Assembly (NCBI GenBank): GCA_002171515.1 | Contig: NHEP01000129.1 | Location: 1-44,927, forward strand | Reading direction: 5' to 3' | Length of the DNA: 44,927 nt | DNA from: a bacterium TMED88 | GTDB lineage: Bacteria > Myxococcota_A > UBA9160 > UBA4427 | Shown: positions 33,824 through 41,343 of the stretch, in pieces | How positions within the stretch are numbered: position 1 is the stretch's first letter | Layout: each line of letters begins with the position of its first letter | Position numbers and translations under genes: made by a program | Notes under the pieces: model-generated | Seen by the model: only the letters and a program-made list of their open reading frames with translations | The model's database searches: none | What the model was told of the DNA's origin: nothing

Positions 33824-35038
33824 TCAACTGATCTCGGGCAATTGGCGGACACTCTGCTTGCGCAAGGACTCAACCACGTGCCGAATCACCAAAAGCGTCG
33901 ACCCTTCAAGGGTAATGTTGTCAACAATCGGGGTCTGATATCGGTCCGCAAGCTCCAACAACCACTCCTGAATCGCGAGAATTTCGTTCATCCTCTCCAC
34001 ATAGCGAGCAGCTTGCCGATGCTTCTGATGCCTTGCACGCAACTCGAAATGCCCGCGGAAAGCCTCCTCGTCCAAACGGGCGACCAGCAAAAAATAGATA
34101 TGGGCGCTGTCTTGATAAGCATCCAAATCAATCAGGCCAGGAACCAGGGAAACGCCATCCAGAACGAGGCTTGTATTTTCCTCAATCGCACGCTCAACGA
34201 TCGCTCGCGCCCCCACTGAGACCGCGCGGGACTGATCCATAAAACCCTCAACCAGCGCTTCGTCTTTCTCCCCGGACACCATTGCGCCGCGGTGGGCATT
34301 AAACGATGAGGCATGCAAGGCCGGCATCAATTCCGAGGAGAGCGTCAAGCGCATCACGTTTCGGATCGAATCCGTGCTGAGCACCCTCCGAATGCCCAAG
34401 CGCTGCGCGACAGCCAGAGCCAGCGAAGTCTTCCCTACCCCGGCCGCTCCGCCGAGCAGTAGAATCACAGGTTTATCAGGCTCTTCGAACTCTCTCCAGA
34501 CCAGATAGCGCTCAGCCGTACGTCCACCAAAACGATGAGCAAGCTGCTGGTAGGCACGACTGCGAATCTCTTCCCGGGTGACCGAGGCCAGGCCATCTGA
34601 AATCAAGCCCGCCTCAATTTCCTTGGCCACCTCAAAGGCCACATCGGGCTCGATGGAGGCCGCGAGCAGAGACTGAGAGAGAGTGCCCTTGGAAAAAGAA
34701 GCCAGGCCCCTTCCATTCTGGACGTCGACGGTGATCGGGACCGGAATCGGCGGCTGGTGCTCGTATTCATCTCCGAGGCGCTCGCTCACCATCTGGCTGA
34801 TTTCCGAGCGCTTGACGGTCCCCCGCCCCCGAATGTGGTCGGCCACGTCATTGGCCGTTTCATATGCGGTTTCGAAGCTGACCCCACGGGCCATCAACGA
34901 ATGCACCATAATCCCGCGCATATAGGGGCGCGCAACGCCACTCTCCTCGAGAACCAGGACGCGTTTGCTGCCCTTCCTGCCCCGCCGAGGCTCTATTTCC
35001 CCCGGCTCTTCAACTGAACTTTGAGATTTTTCCGTCAT
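33824..35038 (-). CDS. 2-phosphoglycerate-kinase-like protein with two ATP-cones
   Basis: 404 residues from ATG 35038; the frame is open to 35182. Two ATP-cone-like regulatory domains come first: about 20-90, with RGIMVHSLMARGVSFETAYE, and about 110-180, with FSKGTLSQSLLAASIEPD. A P-loop kinase follows: GGAAGVGKTSLA at 196-207, STDSIRNVMR, and LVLDGVSLVPGL. This arrangement matches archaeal/bacterial 2-phosphoglycerate kinase, which makes 2,3-diphosphoglycerate. Function here is inferred from architecture only. It is in a minus-strand run after moxR but separated by 114 bp. Confidence 0.75.
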   Translation of the reverse strand: MTEKSQSSVEEPGEIEPRRGRKGSKRVLVLEESGVARPYMRGIMVHSLMARGVSFETAYETANDVADHIRGRGTVKRSEISQMVSERLGDEYEHQPPIPVPITVDVQNGRGLASFSKGTLSQSLLAASIEPDVAFEVAKEIEAGLISDGLASVTREEIRSRAYQQLAHRFGGRTAERYLVWREFEEPDKPVILLLGGAAGVGKTSLALAVAQRLGIRRVLSTDSIRNVMRLTLSSELMPALHASSFNAHRGAMVSGEKDEALVEGFMDQSRAVSVGARAIVERAIEENTSLVLDGVSLVPGLIDLDAYQDSAHIYFLLVARLDEEAFRGHFELRARHQKHRQAARYVERMNEILAIQEWLLELADRYQTPIVDNITLEGSTLLVIRHVVESLRKQSVRQLPEIS

Positions 35039-35459
35039 GATCTCGCTGGGTGATCGATTTCTGGGACGACCGGCCCATCCGGCCGATACAGCGACCCGGT
35101 GCTCCCGGAGGCGATTCTGCCCCCCGGGTAATATGCCACACCCCAGGCCCACCCGAAAGCTCGGCGAGCGAAGCGGCGGCACTCCCTCAGCGCGTCAGAG
35201 AGGGCCAAATGGGTTCGGCGCAGGCGAACCTGAACATTTTCTCTAGAATTGGGTTGACTTTAGGAGCGCTTCGTCATTACTTGAAGTCTGTCGGATCGTT
35301 CATCTTCACCAAGAATGTCCATTCGATCGTGGGACCTGACCCGAAAGAGTTCCGGATGACCGCAGGATGCAGTTGGACTCCGGACTCCGGGGCACTGTTT
35401 CCGCCTCATACGACTCTTAGCCGAGAATCTGGATCCAAGTGGGCTCGAGGAGGTACAGC
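35039..35459. other. 420-bp divergent intergenic region
   Basis: Lies between the kinase-like gene (minus) and merR (plus). No gene recognised. A TTGACT at 35254-35259 lacks a convincing -10 at the right distance. GAGGAGG at 35447-35453 is the merR ribosome-binding site. Both promoters, and possibly MerR operators, should lie here. Confidence 0.45.
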
Positions 35460-35993
35460 GTGCAAACGTCATCGAATATTCAGCCTTCCGCTGCGAGAAG
35501 GTCCGCCGTCACATCGGCGCGGTCCGCTCGAAATGTCTATCGAACAAAAGACGTCGTCGAGCTCCTCGGAATTTCGCGCCGACAGCTCCAGTACTGGTCC
35601 CAAACAGATCTTGTGACCCCTTCGGAAAAAACGCCCGGAGGCCACCACCGATACACGTTTGAAGACCTCGTCGCGCTGAAAGCAGCGAAGCGGCTGATCG
35701 ACTCGGGCGTTTCGGTTCAACGGATTCGCACCAGCATCCAAGCGCTGCGAAGCATGCTGCCAAACATCAGCCGCCCACTGTCCGCGCTCACGCTCGTCGC
35801 CACGGGAGATGTGGTTCTGGTTCTACACGACGGAGCCGCCTTCGAAGCGATCAGCGGCCAAGAATGGGTATTCGAGGTCGCTCGTTTTGATCGCGAATTG
35901 GCCGATTGGCGAGCCCGCAACGGCAGCTCTCAAAAAGCAAGCCCGCCAGGAGAAGTCGCACAGGACGCCACGGCCCTCGCTCGAAGAGCTTAA
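35460..35993 (+). CDS. MerR-family transcriptional regulator
   Basis: 177 residues. N-terminal winged HTH of the MerR type at about 25-95: YRTKDVVELLGISRRQLQYW, then GGHHRYTFEDLVALKAAKRL and a SGVSVQRIRTSIQALRSML helix. The C-terminal 80 residues have no Cys cluster or ligand domain I know, and contain VLVLHDGAAFEAISGQEWVF, a small beta-type segment. GTG 35460 is chosen for GAGGAGG 6 nt upstream; the frame is open to 35439. It leads the parA-CBM48 cassette and ends 153 bp before parA, with a short hairpin (GTTCTG/CAGAAC, 36005-36021) between. Confidence 0.85.
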   Translation: MQTSSNIQPSAARRSAVTSARSARNVYRTKDVVELLGISRRQLQYWSQTDLVTPSEKTPGGHHRYTFEDLVALKAAKRLIDSGVSVQRIRTSIQALRSMLPNISRPLSALTLVATGDVVLVLHDGAAFEAISGQEWVFEVARFDRELADWRARNGSSQKASPPGEVAQDATALARRA

Positions 35994-36146
35994 CCTCACA
36001 CCGGGTTCTGCCGGACAGAACGGCAACGAGGAGCGAATCGAAAGGGAATCAGCCGGAGGAAAGCAAAAGGTCAGGCGAAACGCGCCGGAGGGAGCGCGCG
36101 GGGCGATCTGAATGGACATGAATCTGCTCGTTCGGGGGGACGCGCC

Positions 36147-37298
36147 ATGGGGGGGGATTCAAGCAACACCCGAGAAGGAAGCGTCGCGACCGGTCGCGGC
36201 GGCGCCCGAGTTCTCAGCGTAGTCAACCAAAAAGGGGGCTGCGGAAAAACGACCACGACCGTTAACTTGGCCGGCGCACTCTCCGTTGAAGGCGCACGAG
36301 TCCTTGTCATCGACATTGATCCCCAAGCCCATGCCACGCTGGCCCTGGGAATTGACCCAGACGAACTCAGCGAGAGCCTCCTTGAGCTCCTGAGCGACCC
36401 CCATGGCCCGAAGGATCTCCAACAGATCTTGATTCAAGCTTCTTCGGGCATCGATCTCGCGCCCGCGAGCTTGGCCCTGTCCGCCTTGGAGCACGGCGTT
36501 TCTTTCAAACAAACGACCGCCCGCACAGGTCGCTTAAAATCTCTGATCGATTCGCTCCCGCACCTGTACGATTTTGTCCTCGTCGACTGTCCTCCCGCAT
36601 TGAACCTTCTCACCCTGAACGCCCTTCGCGCCTCGACGGACGTAATCGTGCCCCTCGAAGCGAGTTTCTTCGCGGTGGATGGGGTTCAAAAACTCCTTGA
36701 GGCCATCGGGCACCTCGAAGAGCGGATTGGTCGCAGCCTGAACGCAAGGGTGCTGCCCACCCTCTTCGATGCGAGAACTCGCTACGCACGGGAAACCCTG
36801 CGCGACATTCGCGCGCTCTTCAACGAACAATGCTTCGAGACCGTCATCAGACAGAATGTCAAACTGCAGGAGGCCGCGCGCCATGGCCTGCCCATTCATT
36901 ATTACGCGCCCTCCACCCCAGGCGCTGAGGATTACGCCTCCGCAGCCCTTGAGGTCGCGACGGGCCGCCCGCCTGACCTCTCGAATCGAAACCCGCTGAT
37001 GCAGAACGGCGAGATCAAGGCGGTTCCAGAAAGAGAGGTGCTCATTCAATTTCAGGATGAGCGAGCCGGAGACGTCCGAGTCGCCGGTGATTTCAACGGC
37101 TGGGTTCCAGACAAAAACGTTGCCTCACACGTCGAAGTCAAAGGGCCGAGCCGAATTTTGACTAAAATCCTGAGACTTGCGCCGGGCACCTATCAGTATC
37201 GCTGCGTGATCGATGGCGAATGGTGCATCGATCCCGGCAATCCAGATTCAGTCGCTGGCCCCATGGGCCACCCCAATTCCGTGCTCCACGTACGGTAG
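36147..37298 (+). CDS. ParA/Soj-type ATPase fused to a C-terminal CBM48/AMPK-type glycogen-binding domain
   Basis: 383 residues in two parts. Residues 20-280 are a ParA ATPase: deviant Walker A KGGCGKTTT with signature Lys29, Walker A' VIDIDPQAH and Walker B FVLVDCPPALN at about 143. ParA proteins dimerise on ATP and bind DNA non-specifically to position cargo. Residues about 297-383 resemble the AMPK-beta/CBM48 domain: VRVAGDFNGW, APGTYQYRCVIDGEW, then CIDPGNPD. The two glucan-stacking tryptophans of AMPK-beta are conserved (Trp319 and Trp359). No ParB gene is nearby; a MerR gene precedes and a P-loop-less homologue follows 14 bp later. Eight G start inside the ATG (36149-36156). Confidence 0.88.
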   Translation: MGGDSSNTREGSVATGRGGARVLSVVNQKGGCGKTTTTVNLAGALSVEGARVLVIDIDPQAHATLALGIDPDELSESLLELLSDPHGPKDLQQILIQASSGIDLAPASLALSALEHGVSFKQTTARTGRLKSLIDSLPHLYDFVLVDCPPALNLLTLNALRASTDVIVPLEASFFAVDGVQKLLEAIGHLEERIGRSLNARVLPTLFDARTRYARETLRDIRALFNEQCFETVIRQNVKLQEAARHGLPIHYYAPSTPGAEDYASAALEVATGRPPDLSNRNPLMQNGEIKAVPEREVLIQFQDERAGDVRVAGDFNGWVPDKNVASHVEVKGPSRILTKILRLAPGTYQYRCVIDGEWCIDPGNPDSVAGPMGHPNSVLHVR

Positions 37299-37312
37299 AG
37301 TCGGGGACCGAT

Positions 37313-38134
37313 ATGGCCCGCGACTTATCAAAAGAAGCCCTCCCCCCCGAACCGGAAATCTCTCATCCTTCGGGTATGCCCAACACGCGAGCAGACGTGA
37401 ATCCGAGCGGGGTCAACGCCCTCCCGGTCTCCAGCCCTCAACGGACTCCCCTCCCAGTGCTCGCGCTCCCCATTGGCGATCAAGATATACTTCGAGCGGC
37501 CTTTGCCTGGAACTTAACGGTGGAGATGGCTCGGCTCGGCGCACGTGCGCTGCTCGTGAGTCCTGAACTCGATGAACCTTCACCCCTCTGGCCTGATTTA
37601 CGAGAGAAACCACTCGGGGCTGAACTGATCAAAGTGCCTCACCTGAATCCCCAGGGCGTGATCACTCAGGTGAACCGTTTGGCCTCCACCCGCAACCCGG
37701 CACATCAACGGGGTGGCATCATCCTTCTTCGAATTCCACCGACTTGGTTGCGCCAGCCTGCGGAAGTTCGAGACTGTCTACGCTGGACTCTTCTCTTCAG
37801 CACGGCCCGTCCAGACGATCTACGGGAAGCCTACGCACTCGGAAAGTTAGTCACGCAGGTATGCCCGCAGGCCCAATTGGGTCTCACTATTCACGGCGTC
37901 GACCGCCGAGATCAGGCCGAGAATAGCTATCAGCGTGTCGCGCTCGCCTTCCAGAAACATCTCCACCGGGAGCTGCTGAGCTACGGACTGTTAGCGGATG
38001 ACCTGCTGGTCTATCGAACGATCGTCGCGCATAAACCCATCGGCCTATGCCATCCCCAGTCCATCGCGGCCCGGGCGATGCGGGACGTGGCCAGCACACT
38101 TCTCGAGGACGCGAGGAAGATCGCGGGTGACTGA
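37313..38134 (+). CDS. MinD/ParA-like protein lacking the P-loop (hypothetical)
   Basis: 273 residues from ATG 37313; the frame is open to 37220. The part PVLALPIGDQDILRAAFAWN plus LTVEMARLGARALLVSPELD has the shape of a MinD/FlhG first beta-alpha-beta unit (strand, loop, helix, then LLIDAD-like strand). The loop is PIGDQDI, with no GGxGKT, so it should not bind ATP in the usual way. Later segments GGIILLRIPPTWLRQP and LVTQVCPQAQLGLTIHG also match MinD-type strand positions. N-terminal 55 residues are Pro-rich and probably disordered. Starts 14 bp after parA and overlaps the next gene by 8 nt: an operon. A pseudo-ATPase partner of the ParA fusion is the best guess. Confidence 0.7.
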   Translation: MARDLSKEALPPEPEISHPSGMPNTRADVNPSGVNALPVSSPQRTPLPVLALPIGDQDILRAAFAWNLTVEMARLGARALLVSPELDEPSPLWPDLREKPLGAELIKVPHLNPQGVITQVNRLASTRNPAHQRGGIILLRIPPTWLRQPAEVRDCLRWTLLFSTARPDDLREAYALGKLVTQVCPQAQLGLTIHGVDRRDQAENSYQRVALAFQKHLHRELLSYGLLADDLLVYRTIVAHKPIGLCHPQSIAARAMRDVASTLLEDARKIAGD

Positions 38135-38657
38135 CCTCCCCCCTTCTCCCGCCGCACTGCGTCGTCGTGCACTCCGCAAAGCACTCAAGCGGCTCGATCC
38201 AGGCCTGCGAATCGTGGCGGAAGACGTACTGGCCCTGGAATCCCGGATCGACTTAGTGGCTGTCGATGGACAGCGTCGAATCGTTGCGATCCTTCTCGCC
38301 GAGGTCGGCGAGGACGGTCCTGCCCTCACCCGAGCCCTCGCCCATCGAGAGTGGTTGATGCAGCGCCTGCCGGATTGGCTCCAAATTGCGCCAAGCCTCG
38401 GTGCGGACCCCTCGGCGGGCGTCCGCGCGCTCGTGGTCGCAGCCGCCTTTTTGCCCGAAACGCTTCTGGCCGTCGGCGCCCTCCCCAGAGGCTGGGTCGA
38501 GCTCCTCAGAACCACCGAGCGAGAGATTTCCGAGTCTTTCTCTCCACCCCCCGCCCATCAGGGCCGCGCCCAGCCAAGCGCAGGGCGGGTCTTCAGAAGC
38601 GGGCTCTCAGCCGAAGACTTTCAGGTCGACGAGGAAGAGTTGAAAGAATTCGACTAG
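38127..38657 (+). CDS. Small hypothetical protein resembling a degenerate PD-(D/E)XK nuclease fold
   Basis: 176 residues from GTG 38127, overlapping the previous gene by 8 nt. The central pattern LESRIDLVAVDGQRRIVAIL is like the E-x-RIDLVA-(n)-V core strand pair of PD-(D/E)XK nucleases, but the E-x-K position reads LAEVGED, so activity is doubtful. The N-terminal 30 residues are basic (RRRALRKALKRL), and the C-terminal 40 are Ser/Pro/Glu-rich and acidic (FQVDEEELKEFD). No family name recognised. Last gene of the merR-parA cassette. Confidence 0.6.
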   Translation: MTDLPPSPAALRRRALRKALKRLDPGLRIVAEDVLALESRIDLVAVDGQRRIVAILLAEVGEDGPALTRALAHREWLMQRLPDWLQIAPSLGADPSAGVRALVVAAAFLPETLLAVGALPRGWVELLRTTEREISESFSPPPAHQGRAQPSAGRVFRSGLSAEDFQVDEEELKEFD

Positions 38658-38716
38658 CCCCCGCAGGAAAAAATGACCGAATTCCGGCACCTTTTCGGCT
38701 TTCTGCAAAAAAAACA

Positions 38717-38751
38717 TGACATTTTTTGGTTTTCGGAGACAAAAAACGTCA
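38717..38751. promoter_or_regulatory. Inverted repeat upstream of the ECF sigma gene
   Basis: TGACATTTTTTG (38717-38728) and CAAAAAACGTCA (38740-38751) are inverted copies with one mismatch, separated by 11 nt (GTTTTCGGAGA). It lies 126 bp before the sigma-factor ATG. A related TGAC...TTTTCGG arrangement occurs just upstream at 38674-38698. An operator or promoter for the sigma gene is likely; intrinsic termination is less likely since no T-run follows the hairpin. Confidence 0.55.
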
Positions 38752-38876
38752 CCCCGACCCCCATTGCGGCCACTTCACTAGGAGAGGCAGCCTGCCCGGA
38801 GCTCGACACACCGTGAAGAACCCCCGGCCAAGGGCCCGTCCTCGAAACCTCTACCTGGGAAGAGAGGCCACCCCCC

Positions 38877-39464
38877 ATGCGGAAAAGCGACCTATCACCG
38901 GAGCAAGCCCCGACAGACGCCGAGCTCGTTGATCGTCTCAGAAAGGGCGATGAGCCCGCGTTTTCGACGCTCTATGACCGCTACTTCAAGCGGATCTACC
39001 ACTTTGTGGAAAAAAGAGTGGCGACTCAAGCCGACGCCGAGGAGATCACGCAGGAAGTCTTCATTGTCGTCTTCTCGAATATCGAATCCTACCGGGGCGA
39101 GGCTTCTTTCACCGCGTGGGTGTTCGGGATCACGCGGAGGGTGATTGCCGGCCGCTTCAAACGGAAACAGCATCCGACAGTGCCTTTGGCCGAGGATGAC
39201 GCGGAGTCGGGGTCCCAGCATGCTCGTTCGGCACGCACACGTTCTGAGCTTCCAACCCCCCTTGATGTCTGCGAGGGGCGAGAACAAATTGAGCGACTGA
39301 ACGCAAGCCTTCGGTCCAGACTGAACGCCGAGCAAAGGATGCTGATTCAAATGCATCACATCGACGAACGCCCCATCAGTGAAATTGCCAGCGCGCTTCA
39401 CAAATCGGAAGATGCCGTGAAGTCCAATCTGTACCGGGCGCGAAAGATTCTCCTGGCTCGCTGA
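38877..39464 (+). CDS. ECF-type RNA polymerase sigma factor
   Basis: 195 residues. Region 2 is at about 30-95: TLYDRYFKRIYHFVEKRV, ADAEEITQEVFIVVF (core binding and -10 recognition) and TAWVFGITRRVIAGRFKRK. Region 4 is at about 135-190: LNAEQRMLIQMHHIDERP, ISEIASALHKSEDAVKSNLY (HTH for -35). No region 1.1 or 3, so ECF class. No anti-sigma gene is adjacent (the next gene is a hydrolase-like protein), so how it is controlled is not visible. Preceded by an A/T-rich inverted repeat that may mediate autoregulation. Confidence 0.93.
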   Translation: MRKSDLSPEQAPTDAELVDRLRKGDEPAFSTLYDRYFKRIYHFVEKRVATQADAEEITQEVFIVVFSNIESYRGEASFTAWVFGITRRVIAGRFKRKQHPTVPLAEDDAESGSQHARSARTRSELPTPLDVCEGREQIERLNASLRSRLNAEQRMLIQMHHIDERPISEIASALHKSEDAVKSNLYRARKILLAR

Positions 39465-39478
39465 AATCGACGGGACGA

Positions 39479-39507
39479 TTCGCAGTCCCTCGGCGGCTCG
39501 CTACCTT
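39479..39507 (+). promoter_or_regulatory. Candidate promoter giving a leaderless transcript
   Basis: TTCGCA (39479-39484), 17 nt, TACCTT (39502-39507). The same -10 hexamer and spacing occur at the ccm promoter. Transcription starting 7 nt after the -10 would begin at the ATG of the downstream gene (39514), which has no Shine-Dalgarno sequence (ACCGAG precedes it). Confidence 0.4.
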
Positions 39508-39513
39508 ACCGAG

Positions 39514-40326
39514 ATGCGCATTATCGAGGAGACTCGGGGGCTCATCCACGCGGCCAGTCGGGTGCCGCTATCGCCTGCCGTGACTCTGGCTCCCTCTTCG
39601 CCCGATCCGGACCACGGTCTGATTGAGACCCGGGTTGAACTGACCAGCCGCGGGGACCGAGTGCCTTGGACGCTCTGGCAGCCCCAAAAGAATGCGAACA
39701 ATCGGCTCGTCGTTCTTCAATTCGGACTAGGCGAACACATCGATTCACGACATCGCGCGACAGTCCGCCAATTGATCGACCGAGGTTTTTCGGTCGCGAC
39801 CCTGGACTGGCCTCTGCACGGAACCCGGCACAGCCCAAAATTGTCGGCCCGGCTCCTCAAAGCCATCGACGCCACAGAAGACGACCCCAACGGAGCAGGC
39901 CTGGTTCGCTACCTCGTTCAGCAAAGCGCTTTGGACCTGGGCAGGGCTCTGGATTGGACCGCCGCGCAAACGCCACTGTCCACCGACCGAATCGCCTTAT
40001 GGGGTCCAGTTGAGGCGACTCCGCTCATCGCTTTATTCGCAGCCCTCGACCCCCGGGCATCCGTACTGGCTCTGCATGGAGACCCATCGGCTGAGGGGGG
40101 GCGGCTCCCCGACGCATTCGAGCTTCTTGCTCGGTCAACTTTGGACGCGATGCTTTGGCTTGCCCCCAACCCGACGGCGCCGAGCTCGAAGGCTTGGTCA
40201 AAGGCGCTTCGCCGAATTTGCCCTGGAGATGTCTATACCGAGGCACAAGAGGAAAGCCCCGCGGAACCTTTAGAGCGTGCCTCAGCAAACCGGGTGTGTG
40301 AGTTCGTTAACAAAAACTTGGCTTAA
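39514..40326 (+). CDS. Alpha/beta-hydrolase-like protein without nucleophile serine
   Basis: 270 residues. Hydrolase-fold features: VVLQFGLGEHIDSRH (oxyanion strand/loop), FSVATLDWPLHGTR (the typical DxxxHG segment after strand 4), and TDRIALWGPVEATPL, where the GxSxG nucleophile elbow should be. Here it reads GPVEA at 164-168, so Glu replaces Ser and the last Gly is Ala. Later ASVLALHGDPS occupies a strand-end position. The protein is therefore probably a pseudo-enzyme or has an unusual mechanism. Starts at ATG 39514 without a ribosome site. Its stop overlaps the convergent gene by 4 bp (TTAA, 40323-40326). Confidence 0.72.
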   Translation: MRIIEETRGLIHAASRVPLSPAVTLAPSSPDPDHGLIETRVELTSRGDRVPWTLWQPQKNANNRLVVLQFGLGEHIDSRHRATVRQLIDRGFSVATLDWPLHGTRHSPKLSARLLKAIDATEDDPNGAGLVRYLVQQSALDLGRALDWTAAQTPLSTDRIALWGPVEATPLIALFAALDPRASVLALHGDPSAEGGRLPDAFELLARSTLDAMLWLAPNPTAPSSKAWSKALRRICPGDVYTEAQEESPAEPLERASANRVCEFVNKNLA

Positions 40327-41165
40327 CGAGATTCCGTCGGCGGCACTTCAAGAACCAACAAGGTGCCCGCCGATACCAGTGCCGGAAGGACAAGTAGGTT
40401 CAGTCCAGGCACAAAACACAGGATGAAAGACGCGAGCCCAAACCCCACCATCGTCGGCCAGTTCGCTGAAATCCATCGGCGACGAATCGCGAACGGCAGC
40501 TGCCGGCGGTCAAGGACACTGCCCGAAAACTGCAGAGGCATGAAGAGAATCGTGGTCGCCAGCATCAGCGGGCCGGTGACTAATTGCGCACCCGGGATGA
40601 ACAATCCGAGTCCGCTCAAGACCACCCAGATGATCAGCAGAAAGCCGATTCGCCCCGCCTCCGCGGCCATCGACCGCCCCGTCTCCCGCAGTCCCCCCAC
40701 CACGCCGGCCCCCGACTCCTCCTGAATCTCGCCTGCCACGAGGGTTTCCACCCGTCGGGTCAACGCGTCGAGGAAGGGGGACGCCAAGAGGCTGGCAACC
40801 AGCACAGAAACGGCAGCGCCTGCAGCAATTGCGAGCAGAAACAGGCCTCCGCTAAGGCTCCAGAAAAAAACCCGAAGCGGTGCCACCCAGACCCAGGTGT
40901 ACCAGGCCTTGGCCTCGAGAACCGGCCAAAAACCTCCAATGAAATCCCAGAGCGACCCTGAAAACTCGAAGAGAAGCCCCATCCCGATCGCCAAAAGCCC
41001 AATCGTTAAGGCAATCGGAACCGTCGAAAGCGCCCAGAGGCTCCTCTCCCGGCTTAGGAGACGAAAACCCTCAAACGGAAGGGCGAAACCACGAGCCAGA
41101 GAGACCAGCCCCCCCCTGCCGGAGGGCCCAACAGGTTGTGTCGAGCTTTCCCGATTCGACTGCAC
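40323..41165 (-). CDS. EI24/CysZ-like integral membrane protein
   Basis: 280 residues with about five or six membrane segments: RSLWALSTVPIALTIGLLAI, VFFWSLSGGLFLLAIAAGAA, IGFLLIIWVVLSGLGLFIPG and VGFGLASFILCFVPGLNLLV among them. The N-terminal GFRLLSRERSLWALS motif and the FVPGLNLLVLPALVSAGTLL end are characteristic of the EI24 (CysZ-related) family, which includes sulfate transporters and proteins of unknown role. Substrate not inferable. GTG start at 41165 preceded by GGGGGAG. Convergent with the previous gene, divergent from the next. Confidence 0.82.
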   Translation of the reverse strand: MQSNRESSTQPVGPSGRGGLVSLARGFALPFEGFRLLSRERSLWALSTVPIALTIGLLAIGMGLLFEFSGSLWDFIGGFWPVLEAKAWYTWVWVAPLRVFFWSLSGGLFLLAIAAGAAVSVLVASLLASPFLDALTRRVETLVAGEIQEESGAGVVGGLRETGRSMAAEAGRIGFLLIIWVVLSGLGLFIPGAQLVTGPLMLATTILFMPLQFSGSVLDRRQLPFAIRRRWISANWPTMVGFGLASFILCFVPGLNLLVLPALVSAGTLLVLEVPPTESR

Positions 41166-41343
41166 GTTTTCTCCCCCGCCGACGGCTCTCTAGGCTAGAT
41201 CTGCTCGCCATCGCTTTGGTATACGGACCTGTAGTACAAACTTTCTGTGTAATCATGCTGGAGCTTGGCCCTCTGGGGCCGCTCTGGGCGGGGCCGCGCC
41301 CCGAATGAACCGGCCGACGACGCCAACAAGAGGAACAGAAATC

